Source: Hyalella azteca (lineage: Eukaryota; Arthropoda; Malacostraca; Amphipoda; Hyalellidae). From it: 64,000 bases of DNA. The notes below the pieces were generated by a model, which did not search any database, was not told the DNA's origin, and was given only the letters and a program-made list of their open reading frames with translations. The position numbers and the translations under genes are program-made. Below, one piece after another: positions 12,901 to 23,425 of this stretch (position 1 is its first letter; each line of letters starts with the position of its first letter). The stretch is from the NCBI RefSeq assembly GCF_000764305.2, contig NW_025944357.1:1-64000 (forward strand), given 5' to 3'.

Positions 12901-14795
12901 GCGATTTTTATGAAAAGTACGAGAGGGATGTAATGAATCATTCTTTTTGCGGTGTCATTTAATACTTTTTCGATAGTGACGGACTAGGTTTATCCATTTG
13001 CAAATAGTTAAATAAATCATAGTTTTATAATTCTAGCACATTGAGCCATTAGTAATCGAATTATTCATGATTATTTGGCTGAACTTATGATTTAAAATGC
13101 TGCTCACTTCTGCAACTTGACAACTATGCATATTTCTTTGTCTTCGATCAGATACTGGAAGACCCAGAGACATACAAGTACGTTGACGGCATCGCAGTTC
13201 ACTGGTACTCCGACAACAACGACTACCCCGACAGACTGACCAGCACCCACGACCTCTTCCCCGACAAGTTCTTGCTATACACCGAGTCTTGTGAAGGATG
13301 GAATGCTGCTCCCGGTAACAGAGTGGAGCTTGGCAGCTGGCAGAGAGCACAAAATTACGTTGTGAACATCATTGACGTGAGTGGTTATGTGTGCGCATAT
13401 TAATTTTATACATGGGAAAAAACATATGGAAAATGCTACCCTGATTTCCATTTACTCCGTTTTTAATTCATCACAGCTCTAGAATTCGAATGACACTCAA
13501 GAATAACTTGGACAGCGCAACTGAAGAAATATATTCGCCAATCATGAAACAGTTTATCTGGGTCCGGACATTTTACATGAAATCTAAAGAATTTAATTCA
13601 TTCTGATGTTGAAAGCTGATGTGGCACTCTACCACAGGACGTAACTCACTATTCGACGGGATGGGTTGACTGGAACATGGCTCTAGACCAGGAGGGCGGG
13701 CCGAACTGGGTCAGCAACTTTGTGGACTCCCCTGTCATCGTCAACGCTGTGAGCTGATGCATGACATCAGTAATATGACATTTTACTTCCAGATTTCTTT
13801 TTTTTATAAGTAGTAAGAAGTGCATTATTAACTTTTTTAAACTTACGGAGATGTCGGAAATGAACCTCGGTCATCTCTTAAATTCTAAATATATAATTAA
13901 TTCCGAGAAAGATCATGGCAGTTCTAAAACATAATAGGAGGATCAGTTGTTTTTAAAGGTATTTTTGTCTGAACTTGTTAAATATCATTTCCGTCTGGAT
14001 CACAATTAATAACACACTATCAACGAATAAATTCGTTTTCAAGTAAACATCAGTATGTTTTTAACGTTCTATCGAGGCTCAACTAAAATGGTGCTTAGGA
14101 TTTACCAACTCATTATTGAGCTAATAGCATATTAGTGAGTTTTCTCCAGGATTAAGAAATGAATAAATAATTCTGCATGAGCAGGCGGAAGACACTTTCT
14201 ACAAACAGCCCATGTTCTACGCCATGGGACATTTCAGTAGATTTGTTCTCCCTGGAGACGTGGCCGTCGATAGATCCATCTCGGACGAAAGTCAAATCAG
14301 AGCGGCGACATTCGTGAAGCCTGACGGTACTGTCGTGGCTGTCATCCTGAACATGTAAGCTGTATTTTTAGCTCGGGATGGTCGAGTGGTTAAAATCACC
14401 AGCATCGGAGCTGAAAAGGAGGGTTTAAATATGTCAGGTTACCTACGCGTGAAACTAACATCTTTACTTGGCAGCTGTTTACTCGGCATATATGAATAAT
14501 GTATTTTGTTAATAATGACTCTCTCTTTTTAATCAGAATAAAAGTGGTAATTTTTTACTGTCGTCCATAACCAAACGGTGATCACGCATGTTTAATGGAC
14601 ACGCCGTGCTAATTTCGCCTCACCCTTTTTTCGCATATTTATCTTTCTCATTAAGTTATCGAAATAATAACTCGTTGGTCCTCCAGGGCTGAGGAAGTGG
14701 TGCCGGTCTCCATCCAGCCCAGCGTAGGCGCGGACTTTTACGCCAACCTGATGGTGCCCGGCAAGTCCCTGCACACGCTGCTCTTCGCCGTCTGA
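9977..14795 (+). CDS. Gba1: Lysosomal glucosylceramidase (GH30), tandem copy B, 10 exons, 519 aa
   Basis: Exons: 9977-10046, 10812-11003, 11256-11536, 11690-11856, 12275-12353, 12704-12859, 13152-13376, 13638-13748, 14185-14354, 14687-14795. Intron positions and phases are the same as in copy A. The frame is open to TGA at 14793. The product has a signal peptide ([20 protein letters not shown]), the same Cys-rich N-terminus, acid/base E257 (TTQNEP), nucleophile E360 (YTESC) and the GWVDWN and [16 protein letters not shown] segments. No catalytic residue is missing, so activity is expected. The signal peptide, exon 5 and the loop right after the nucleophile ([15 protein letters not shown] against [15 protein letters not shown] in A) differ most. 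Exons 3, 4, 6 and most of 7 are almost identical to copy A, including nearby intron sequence at the exon 4 acceptor. Intron 1 holds a LINE fragment and intron 9 a tRNA-like SINE head. No AATAAA is evident just downstream. Confidence 0.95.
10289..10543 (-). mobile_element. Truncated CR1-like LINE tail in intron 1 of copy B
   Basis: Shares acataacatagtgatgtcgg and about 250 bp of the 3' region with the elements at 4298 and 15391, ending inside the C-terminal RT coding part. It lies in a different intron from the copy A insertion, so the two inserted independently. Confidence 0.85.
14371..14430 (+). mobile_element. tRNA-derived SINE head fragment in intron 9 of copy B
   Basis: gctcgggatggtcgagtggt reads like the 5' half of a tRNA-Leu/Ser gene, with a good pol III A box (tggtcgagtgg). 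The region where a B box should lie (gggtttaaat) is degenerate and no tRNA fold closes, so this is a SINE head or tRNA pseudogene rather than a working tRNA. Confidence 0.45.
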
Positions 14796-15149
14796 GTCTG
14801 CACGAATATTGTGCTTGCAGTTTATTTTGGCCAAAAAGACAGGCAGGAAATACATGAAAATTACCTTAATGTATAAAATACATATTGAATTACAGAACAT
14901 TAAAATATTTCAAAATTCTGTCTTCAATTCCTTTCAGTGTCATGTGTACAGTATCGGTCTTATTCATAAGGAACAAAAACAATTTTACAATAATTATTTA
15001 TATGTTTAAAAATTATTAAAACTATTTCACCGAAGAATACACACCGAAGACGAGAAGGTTACAATGCGCAAGTCACACACCAAGTCAAAATATCTAACGT
15101 AATAGTTTTCCAATATTCAAGAAACAAATTATACTTCCAAGTTCAAATC
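14796..15149. other. 3' flank of copy B, nothing recognised
   Basis: AT-rich sequence after the stop of copy B. No canonical poly(A) signal and no other feature is seen. Confidence 0.4.
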
Positions 15150-15240
15150 GAGAATTGCTGCAGTACAGAGTAGCAAGATTGGAGCAGAGACGTGCGGGTT
15201 CGATCCCGTCTCTGTGCGCCAGTTTCTGGTCAGAATCGGC
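15150..15240 (+). mobile_element. tRNA-derived SINE, truncated copy
   Basis: Has an A-box-like tagcaagattgg at 15171 and an exact pol III B box ggttcgatccc near 15198. The B box sits in a stem formed by gcagagac and gtctctg. It ends in cagaatcggc, which resembles the start of the LINE-like tail of the next copy. Confidence 0.5.
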
Positions 15241-15380
15241 AAAGAGGTCGGGTGGTTAAGCAGAGAAAATTTGAAGCAGTGAGTTACGAGTTCGAGCCCG
15301 CAACAAGCTGTTGCATGGATGTTCTGCGATGTTAAGAATCGGCGACTGGCCTACGGCCTAATAAACCTGAAACCTCTATT
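15241..15380 (+). mobile_element. tRNA-derived SINE with LINE-like 3' tail
   Basis: The head has an A-box-like ggtcgggtggttaag and a B-box-like gagttcgagcccg about 30 bp later. The tail reads aagaatcggcgactggcc and continues to taataaacctg. That tail core matches the 3' end of the adjacent LINE family read on its own coding strand (aagaatcggcgacaggcc in the copy at 4298). SINEs that borrow the 3' end of a partner LINE are a known arrangement. The SINE and the LINE at 15391 lie tail to tail. Confidence 0.6.
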
Positions 15381-15390
15381 TTATATTATT

Positions 15391-16740
15391 ATAACATAAC
15401 ATAGTGATGTCGGCGCTGAAGCGTAGGCCTGATGTGGCCTGTCGCTGATTCTTTTCCTTTTCGTGCCTTGTTCACAGAAGATCTAAAATCGTGTCATTTG
15501 ACCGGATCTTTTCATGACTGTCGATAGTTTGAAGTAGCTATTTGACTTCCACCGGGTTCGATAAGGAGCTAGGCATTTCAAATCTGAACATATATTTTTC
15601 CATAGCTTTATCTAGTCTGTTCTTGAACGCGTTCATACTTGGAGCGCCAACGATGTCATCGGGGAAGCTGTTCCACATGTTGGTGATTCGAAGCGAGAAA
15701 AAATTTTGTCGCGTGGAGAAGTTGCAGCGCAGTCTTTTAGCTTAGCCGTGGCCCCTGGTGTTGGTTCTTGTTTCAAATTCTAGTAATCCTTTGGGGACCT
15801 TGTATAGACCATGAGTATACTTGTATACTTCAATGAGGTCCCCACGCAGACGTCGATAACTGAGGCTTGGAAGCTTCATAATCTTCAATCTTTCTTCATA
15901 GGACTTGCCCTTCACGCCTGGAATTATCCTTGTAGCACGTCTTTGAACATTCTCTATTAAATTTTTGTCCTTTTCAAATTTCGGTGACCACACAACATTT
16001 CCAAACTCTAGATTCGGGCGCACGACAGCAACAAACAGCTGCTTCATCGTTTCTGCACCTAGGAACTCGTATGAGCGTCTGATTAGTCCAAGAAGTTTGT
16101 TGGATGTGTTAGCTTGCGTTTCAACATGCTTAAAAAATTTTAGCTCCTTGTCGACACAAACTCCGAGATCTTTTTCCACACTAGACTTTTCAAGCATTAC
16201 TCTCTCGTTGCAACCATGTCTTCTCATACTGTAATCTTGCTGTTCATTGTTCTTCCCGAGGTGAAGTACTTTACACTTGTCAGCATTAAACCGTAGCTGC
16301 CACTTATCAGCCCAGTTAACTAAACTGTCAAGATCATCTTGTAATTGCGCTTTATTTGACGCATCCTTCACTGAATTATTAACTTTTGTGTCGTCGGCAT
16401 ACATGGAGCACACGCTGGACACTACTTCTGGCAGATCATTTATAAAAGCAACGAACAAAATAGGCCCCAGAACGCTTCCTTGCGGCACACCACTGCGCAC
16501 TGATGCCCAGTCTGACACGGTTCCGTTAATACTGACGCGTTGTCGTCTACCTACTAGAAAATCTCTGATCCATTGGAGTACGTTTCCCTCAATTCCCAAG
16601 GACTTCACTTTACGCAACAGCCGCTCATGCGAAACACTGTCAAATGCTTTGGCAAAATCGAGGTACAATGCATCCACTGTCTCCCTTTCGTCCAGCAGGC
16701 GAGTCCAATCGTTCAACGCAGGCGAATCCAATCGTATTAT
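15391..16740 (-). mobile_element. 5'-truncated CR1-like non-LTR retrotransposon
   Basis: A minus-strand element whose 3' end (tatgttatg tail) is at about 15393 and whose 5' side is cut off inside the reverse transcriptase domain near 16740, typical of incomplete target-primed reverse transcription. Upstream parts (endonuclease, ORF1) are absent. Related truncated tails lie at 4298, 6293, 10289 and 17371, so this family has been repeatedly active here. Confidence 0.9.
15541..16737 (-). pseudogene. Reverse transcriptase fragment of the CR1-like LINE
   Basis: On the minus strand the frame reads LYLDFAKAFDSVSH, GVPQGSVLGPILF and YADDTK, which are the conserved finger and palm motifs of non-LTR reverse transcriptases. 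A C-terminal region of the CR1/L2 kind follows ([18 protein letters not shown]). The frame is interrupted by a single TAA at about 15742. After it the same frame continues with NFFSLRITNMWN and [11 protein letters not shown], the usual end of this protein, to a stop near 15541. With the missing 5' half and the internal stop this is not functional. Family assignment within CR1/L2/jockey-like clades is approximate. Confidence 0.85.
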
Positions 16741-17370
16741 ATTACTATAGGAAAAACACGTAACGAAACTGCACCGCATTTACGCATCATTGTGATGATG
16801 CGCTACATTCACATATCATTGGAATAATGCACTGCAATCACATATCATTATTGCCATAAGTTTTATGCAATGTGGTGATATCAGGGCTTGCAACGCTCTC
16901 ACATGAACAGTAATAACCAAGACAATCATAAAAACAATAATATTTCATGAACCTAAATGTATCTTCCAACGTACAATACGCTGGCGGGACACAAAAAAAT
17001 ATATCACAGACTAATAGTCATGAATAAATTATTTATTTCGTAACTGCTTCTTCGGTATATCTGACATAATTGTGACGAGTCATAATATAAAGTTAATAAA
17101 AATTAGTCTCTCTCTAGAAAATTAGGCGATAACGTAGGATTGAATTTCAGTAGGGTTCCTGCAGCAGCCTTTGTAAAGAAAAACACTTTTTGAGAGTTGT
17201 TTGAAAATCAGTCAACGCAGTTGGTTTGTAATGTATTTTTTTAATTGTGCAAGTTAAATAACAGCCGATTTGATTAACACTGATCAATGAAGACTTTTCT
17301 ACACTACAAGCCTAATAATTCCCAAATTCATGTTTCATGAAAGCCTCGGTCGATCTGATACTGAAAAAAG
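16741..17370. other. Gene-free stretch, nothing recognised
   Basis: AT-rich sequence between two LINE-derived segments. No coding or repeat signal was recognised. Confidence 0.4.
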
Positions 17371-17600
17371 TATAGTATAGCATCTTCGGCACTGAAGAAT
17401 AGGCATGCATGTCGCCGATTCTTGTAATTTTCTTGACTAGACTGGCCTCTTGATCAAATCTTTTCAACGGACGGCAGATTTAAAATCGCTTCTAGATTTC
17501 AGTTGTTCCGTAGGATACGAGGCATTGAAGACTAAACATATGCTCCTGCATGGCCTTGTCTATTCTGTCCATGAAAACTGTAAATTTTTCAAGTATACTT
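17371..17600 (-). mobile_element. Diverged LINE 3' tail, second subfamily
   Basis: The layout matches the tail at 15391 (gtcgccgattctt, then the aggcatt and ttgtctattctgt segments), but the end motif differs: tatagtatagcatcttcggc in place of cataacatagtgatgtcggc. The fragment at 6293 belongs to the same subfamily. Confidence 0.6.
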
Positions 17601-17726
17601 TTTCTCTGTTGTAATATATGAATTTAAGTTGATAAGTCGTATTTGAAAACCAAAATTTGATCAAATTTTACTCATTCTACTCATCCTTTGTGATACCGCG
17701 TGGCGTCACTCATGGTTGAACTAATT

Positions 17727-17830
17727 CAGTGGTTCCCAAAGTGGGCGATATCGCCCCCCTAGGGGCGGTGAAAAGATTTTGGGGGGCGGTAAGGAAGAAG
17801 AGGGCGATAGGGGGGCGGTAGTCCGAAGTC
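17727..17830 (+). mobile_element. hAT-like transposon terminal fragment
   Basis: Starts cagtggttcccaaagtgggc and runs into GC-rich ggggcggtg blocks. This resembles ends of hAT-type DNA transposons seen widely in animals, and the CAGTGGTTCCCAAA start fits that superfamily. No matching opposite end or transposase was found, so it is probably a solo end. Confidence 0.5.
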
Positions 17831-17911
17831 GAAGTCAGAAGTTCAATCGTTTGTTTGACGATTTGTACACAACACGTGCAGCACCACAGCGATGGTTTTT
17901 TGCACCCAGAT

Positions 17912-18060
17912 CAGGGCCTATACTTTCAAAAAAGTTAAGAGATCGTAAGTTCAACAGCCAATCATTGACGGCCTATCAAGCAGAATTCACCAATTATAGA
18001 CAAGAAAATAGAGCGTAAGTACCTACGTTCACTTAGCGAATTTTGAAAGTATGGTCCCTG
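17912..18060 (+). mobile_element. Small MITE, copy A (149 bp)
   Basis: Bounded by terminal inverted repeats, cagggcctatactttcaaaa at the left and the complement form ttttgaaagtatggtccctg at the right. It has no coding capacity. A second copy in reverse orientation at 41077-41202 matches over nearly its whole length. Copy A has about 25 extra bases near its right end (gtaagtacctacgttcac). No clear target-site duplication is visible. The CAGGG start suits a hAT-type MITE. Confidence 0.75.
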
Positions 18061-18397
18061 TTTTTTTAACCTCTCCTGGGTTTACGTCTCGGACAAATTA
18101 TCGGCCGGATTGGTCTCACGGCCAATTTCCAAATTCAATGATCAAGGAATATCTCTCAAACTAATGAACTTAAGAGGCCGGTTCAAGGAGAGGCGAACTC
18201 CATGACCGTGCTTCTCAGCCAGCGAGTGTAAATCTGAGCGGCAGGAAGGGCATTCCGTCTGGCAGCGCATGCAGTGACGGCGGCCAGGAATTCGGTGAGG
18301 GGGGGGGGAGGGAGGAGTGGGAAAGGAATTCCTTAAGGAATGAAGTTATTGATTGCTGAAAATTTAATTACGTTCATATTTCAAAACGTAATTACGA
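18061..18397. other. Short gene-free stretch
   Basis: Contains a G-rich run (18298-18313) and short inverse motifs cctctcct/aggagagg. Nothing recognisable as a gene. Confidence 0.4.
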
Positions 18398-19320
18398 TTA
18401 TCTCTCCATAATCTTTATTTTCACAATTACATTCATAACAATTAAAATCAGTAAGTCATTATGACAANCTCCAGTGAATTTGGCAACTCGGCTGTTATAA
18501 TGTTCTACGCGGTTACTATCCAAATCATGCACTAGACTCTCTGCATGATCCTTCACTCTATTTAGTATTTTCATTATAGCCTGAAAAACTCCAGTTTTTT
18601 CAAGATCAGGACAGTGATTATAATCACTTTTATTTTTACAAAAATAATTGCCGGTTATTGAACACATCGTATGATCACCGAAAACATGTCGGGCGCTGTT
18701 CAAAATGTCTTTACGCAACCCGTCGATTCTTTCCGCTTCAGTTGTATCAGTCAAATTTTTGCGATGTTTGATTGCACCCTTTATGGCATTTACCAAGCGT
18801 TTCGCACGTCCCTGGATCAATTGTCTTTGATCTGCGGAACCGAGCTTGGCGGTTCCTTTAGATTGATAGACATCTTCTTTCAAATGTTTCTGATAATTCC
18901 TTAGGATGTGATTTCGACATTCAATTTTTTTTACCTCATCAGGTGCATAGGGCATGACTGTTAACAGTTTTGTATACACGCTACTGTCACCGTCACCAAC
19001 AAAGTACGAGTACTTCAAGCCGTGTGTTGCAATACTCGTTGAGAAGCCTTCAACAAGGATGTCCGCTTCCATGGCTGCGGGACTATCATCCCAATTTAAA
19101 GAGCTGAGGTGATCTTTCGGAGCTTTCTTGTTGCGTTTTGCGTAACAGCATACCGAGCAAAATCGATTTCGATACTGCATTCAAATGAAAAGCTTGAAAA
19201 AAGTCCTTGTCGTATTTCTTTTACAAAAATAAAATTGTAGAATGAACACATGTTAGTATTATGCAGTGCCATTCTACACAAATCACTAAATAGTTTTTTA
19301 ACGTCAAACATCCTCCTTCC
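18398..19320 (-). pseudogene. Mutator-like (MULE) transposase-domain gene, broken
   Basis: The minus strand encodes a block recognisable as the arthropod Mutator-like transposase-domain family: a CSVC cysteine pair followed by KAPKDH, NWDDSPAAMEADILVEGF, YSYFVGDGDSSVY and KKIECRNHILRNY. Further upstream on the minus strand (about 19190-19320) a different frame gives FDVKKLFSDLC and a segment ending FECS, which look like the N-terminal part of the same protein. The middle of the protein, which normally separates these parts, is missing and the frames do not match, so an internal deletion with a frameshift is inferred. A single N at 18468 interrupts the C-terminal part. The gene is not functional. 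No terminal inverted repeats were identified. Confidence 0.75.
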
Positions 19321-20438
19321 ACATAATTGTTGCAGCGCTTGATCAAAGCGTCCGAGAATGTCACTATTCGTGTCAAGTACATCGGTCGTTGACGCAGGCG
19401 TTGCATCACGTGAAGCAAGTGGATGCGCTCTTGGCTGGATTTCTAAGTTACTTGTCTCGTCTCCATAGTTCGTCGAATCGACTGAGTGAGTAATTTGTTC
19501 GGCTATATTGTTGCATGAGGCAGTAGAATGTGAACTCTCCAGGAGCCTCTGTTGTTTTCTGCGCAGAAAAGAAAGAAAAAAAGGCTCAAGTCACAAAACT
19601 AACACAAGTGACATCATGCAGTGCCACTAATTATACCATAGAGCATTGAATGAAGTTATGCTACTGACTGAAGAGACATAAGTAACGCTAATGGCGTCAG
19701 TGAAACATGCGATTCAAATTTCAGAACAAGTGAAAACTAATAGTAATGATTCTTACCTCCATTGATTCAACTGCCGTCCTCTATTCATTCGTCTTGCTGA
19801 AAGACACAGTTTAGGACTTTTCAATTGCTTGCGTGAGAAACGCATCTTGCCACTAGGGTTGTCGCTCACAAACTAAAGGCGAATGGTTGAATGGTTGTAA
19901 ATGAGACGACTCGGCCCTTTAAACTTACAGACTCCTCCCTCACATGTAGCTGGAGCGCCATAATACCCATATTTTCCCAATATCTCGTACATGCAATTTT
20001 GAAAATGTTCATAAAGAACAGAAAAGCGGGGAAAATTTTGACACGAATCGCAGTGAGGTGAAAAACCTTTCTGGAGGCAAATGACTAACATTGAGTATCG
20101 AATGCCTACACTTTTTTCAGTCGCATCTTCAGATGTTTTCTGTGAGTGTGTGCATGCGTTCGCACCCTCGCACACCGGCACTAATGATGAAAGGGAGAGC
20201 TTATGGTAAAAATGAATGTGAGGGTGCTGGCAACAATGAATGTGCTTGCAACACTGCAAATAATTTGTCCCAACACTCGACTCAATGTTTCCCGCCAGCT
20301 TTCAAGCTTGGCGTCCCTTCACCCTCCTCCCCATGCGGCGGGGAGGGTTGGAATCAAAGGAACTCAGCTGTTGGTAATTCATAGGGAGGCCAGCGACGGT
20401 TGGGGACTTTAAAACAACACCCGCTACACTCGCTGGGG
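19321..20438. other. Gene-free stretch
   Basis: May include remains of the Mutator-like element's 5' side. The open frames on both strands (for example around 19873-20259 minus) resemble no known family. A GC-rich patch lies at 20305-20350. Confidence 0.35.
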
Positions 20439-20780
20439 ACACACACACACACACACACACATACACACACACTCATACACACACACATACACACACACAT
20501 ACACACACATACACACACACCTACACACACACACACATACACACACACATACACACACACATACACACACACATTCACACACATACACACACACATTCAC
20601 ACACATACACACACATACACACACCTATACACACATACACACATACACACACACTCATACACACACACATACACACACACATACACACACATACACACAC
20701 ATACACACACACCTACACACACATACACACATACACATACACACACATACACACACATACACACACATACACACATACAC
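20439..20780. repeat. CA-rich microsatellite, 342 bp
   Basis: An uninterrupted run of (CA)n mixed with CATACA, CACTCATA, CACCTA and CATTCA units. The interspersed T variants form higher-order blocks (catacacacacatacacac). Open frames of His/Thr or Val/Cys on the two strands are artefacts of the repeat. Confidence 0.98.
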
Positions 20781-23310
20781 TACCACCTTGTTGGGATTCT
20801 TACATGCATTTCAACATGAATTGAGAACTATTTCGACTTGAGAGACTACAGATGACCGAGTGCTGCCTCTTAGCCGCATGTTTGCCTTCCTCACCCCCAA
20901 CTAATAGGACGTGGGGAGGCAGTGGGAGTTCCTTGGGTAGTGTCACAGACAATAGCCTGATGAGCGCCACATTTCTTGAAACTGTTTCCCTCGCCCTCTC
21001 ACCCTTTATCCCACCGTATGAGCAGCTACACATACCATCCGGGATGTGGATCTCGCTATGAGTGTAGGTGGTGTGTAACTTCAATTTTGAAACGCTAAAA
21101 CGTATTGAACAGTGAGATTATTTAAATTAGTTCATGATTAGTAACTAAATTTTATCAACTCAATGCTAAATTTTCTTTAGTTAAAAATTGCGATACTGAA
21201 ATACAAACTTTATTGGATTGTGTAGTTTCATGGATATTGCTTCAACTTTTTCTACAATGATACTTCCTATCATTTTGCTTATCGCTCATGTTATTTGCTT
21301 TAAAATTAAGTATTTTTATTTGCCTTTTATTATCATATAAATCATCATTTTTTACAATCTCAGTAATAATAATTGAAAAATTCATATCGGTATTTTAATG
21401 TAATGTATGTATATCATTTATTAACTCCGTTTCGACCACGGTGCTTTAAACACTGTTCGTATGAACAGAAAAAAACAGAAGATTTAAAGCGTTTATTCTT
21501 TTAAAGAGAAAGGCATTACACCACTACCCATCCTTCTCCACTTGTGATGAGTTCAAGCTCCGACAGATTTATTGTCATGACGGGTTGACGGGGAAGGTAG
21601 GACAACTGCTCCGCTGCTCCTGAACTAAGCTGGCGTAACTCTAAGGGAACTACACTGCCTGACTTGGCTGATTCGTTTTTATCATATCTTTGGTCACAAT
21701 AATCTATCGACGAGGGGGCTAATTGCCAAATGCCAGCTATACCGATCAGTGGGAAATAAACATTAAAACACAGTTGTGGTTAAAATAAAAGGTAAAAAGT
21801 CGCACACGACTTGAATGGCAAAGCTCAAAATTCACTTTCGTGGTATTGTTGTGAAATACAGCTTGGACAATTTTTGTCATCACACATGCACTGCAAATAA
21901 ATAGCTGAAGTAGCATTCGAATTTTCAGGCTGATACGTCAATAACGAGTGAAGTTAGAGCGAACCAATTTAGTGAAGAATCCCATAGCAGATAGTCCCGC
22001 CTGTTGTGCTGCTGGCCGAGCTGAACCGGCCTCTTAAGTGTGTCCAACTAAGTTTTATTGTAGCCCCGCTCATGTCCACAGGCATTATTATACATAAAAC
22101 TTTTTGGATATAGGATCATCTATTACAAAAAGGGTTTCCAGGATTTTTTGGGGGTTAATTTAGAGTTTAATTAATGGAACGGCTATATTAAATGACAGAT
22201 TGAGGGAAATCTCTAGCACGCGTTTAATCTGTGAGTAATAATTCAAGTAATAATTCATCGTCAGTAATTCGGCTTTCAATATATAAAAACCGTATTCAAT
22301 GGTTACCTAATATTTGTCCCTTCCTTCGTGTTTTGTGAGCATCAATGAGTTGACCACCATTACCACGACGCTTGAGAAGAACGCGACTCTGACATTAATG
22401 ATATATGTTAAATTGTGCTCGAGGTGCTGCGAGGCCACTAAACACGTCTCCTGGGAGGTCCGTGAGCGCGGCTGGTTTTCAACGCGCCGCAGCACACAAA
22501 CGGTAGCGCTGTAATGGCGTCTTCGGCTACCATTAATTCCTCTAATTATGGCCTTGCCGCTCTTCCAATTTATGGAAACATGGAATGTATTTCAGTCGAA
22601 GTCTTAGGAAGAAGCGTTGAAATATGCGTGGATGTTTGCTCATTGGGCTGCCACACTTCGGAAATCAATTGATCAGGCATGCCGTACGAATCAAAGAAGG
22701 TATACACAAATAATATGCACTGAGGTATCTTCCTTGACGATACTAAAAATTTGTTATTCCAAATTCATAGCAGGCAATTTGTATTCATGATCGTGGTCCC
22801 CAATTCATGATATTAATGATATAAGGATAGAGACAAGTATAAGTCACGCACAGGTGAACTGCAACATAAGTAGTCAGTCTCTGCAATTTCTGCGTTATAG
22901 TAATTAAGTTCGAACGGTAAAATTGACACGATTCTACTAATCTAAATGATGCTCAAATATAACTTTGCACTGCCTTCAAACTTTATTTCGTAACTCATAT
23001 GACTTTGAAATCCTGAAGGAGAAAATTTCCGATTAATTATCAGCTCCAGCCGCCCTGCTTGCCTAAAAATACCTGAACATTAGTTCTCACGAAACAGACC
23101 ACGGAAATCTACAACTTCGTTTACACCTCATTAACCAATGAAATATATCCTCTACATTTTTTAAGATATAAAAAAATAAACAAATATTAGGCAAATAAAC
23201 AAATTTGATGAACTTAAATAATGAAGACCATTCGTCGATTGATTCAACTCACAAATTTATGGCAAAATAATATCAATGATCAAAAACTTTTTTATTTTTC
23301 TTCGAAAGTG
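20781..23310. other. Gene-free stretch, nothing recognised
   Basis: AT-rich with short unrelated frames. No repeat family or exon chain was recognised. Confidence 0.4.
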
Positions 23311-23425
23311 GTAAGCGCGTGAGCCAGAATTGCCGAAGCTATGAATTGAATCTTGCACGGACTCGACCTCAATTATGGTTTATTGCAGAACCAATAATTG
23401 AGGTCTGCGTCTCACCCACGCGCTA
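23311..23425. repeat. Imperfect inverted repeat with tRNA-like (SINE) traces
   Basis: gacctcaattatggtt pairs with aaccaataattgaggtc around an 8-base loop (tattgcag), with one bulge. Further out, agcgcgtgag pairs imperfectly with ctcacccacgcgct. The left side (gtggtaagcgcgtgagcc, then attgaatcttgc) has a loose resemblance to pol III A and B boxes, so this may be an inverted SINE pair. Confidence 0.5.

Noticed and set aside
14371..14430. Possible functional tRNA-Leu/Ser gene in intron 9 of copy B
   Set aside because: The B box is degenerate and no cloverleaf closes; better read as a SINE head.
16277..16750. 157-codon plus-strand ORF
   Set aside because: Antisense shadow of the LINE reverse transcriptase on the minus strand.
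20354..20819. His/Thr-rich and Val/Cys-rich ORFs over the CA array
   Set aside because: Pure translation of the microsatellite on each strand.
18168..22037. A 16-base match in inverse orientation (cttaagaggccggttc at 18173 and its complement near 22022)
   Set aside because: A single 16-mer match is about what chance allows in a window this size, and the flanks do not align.
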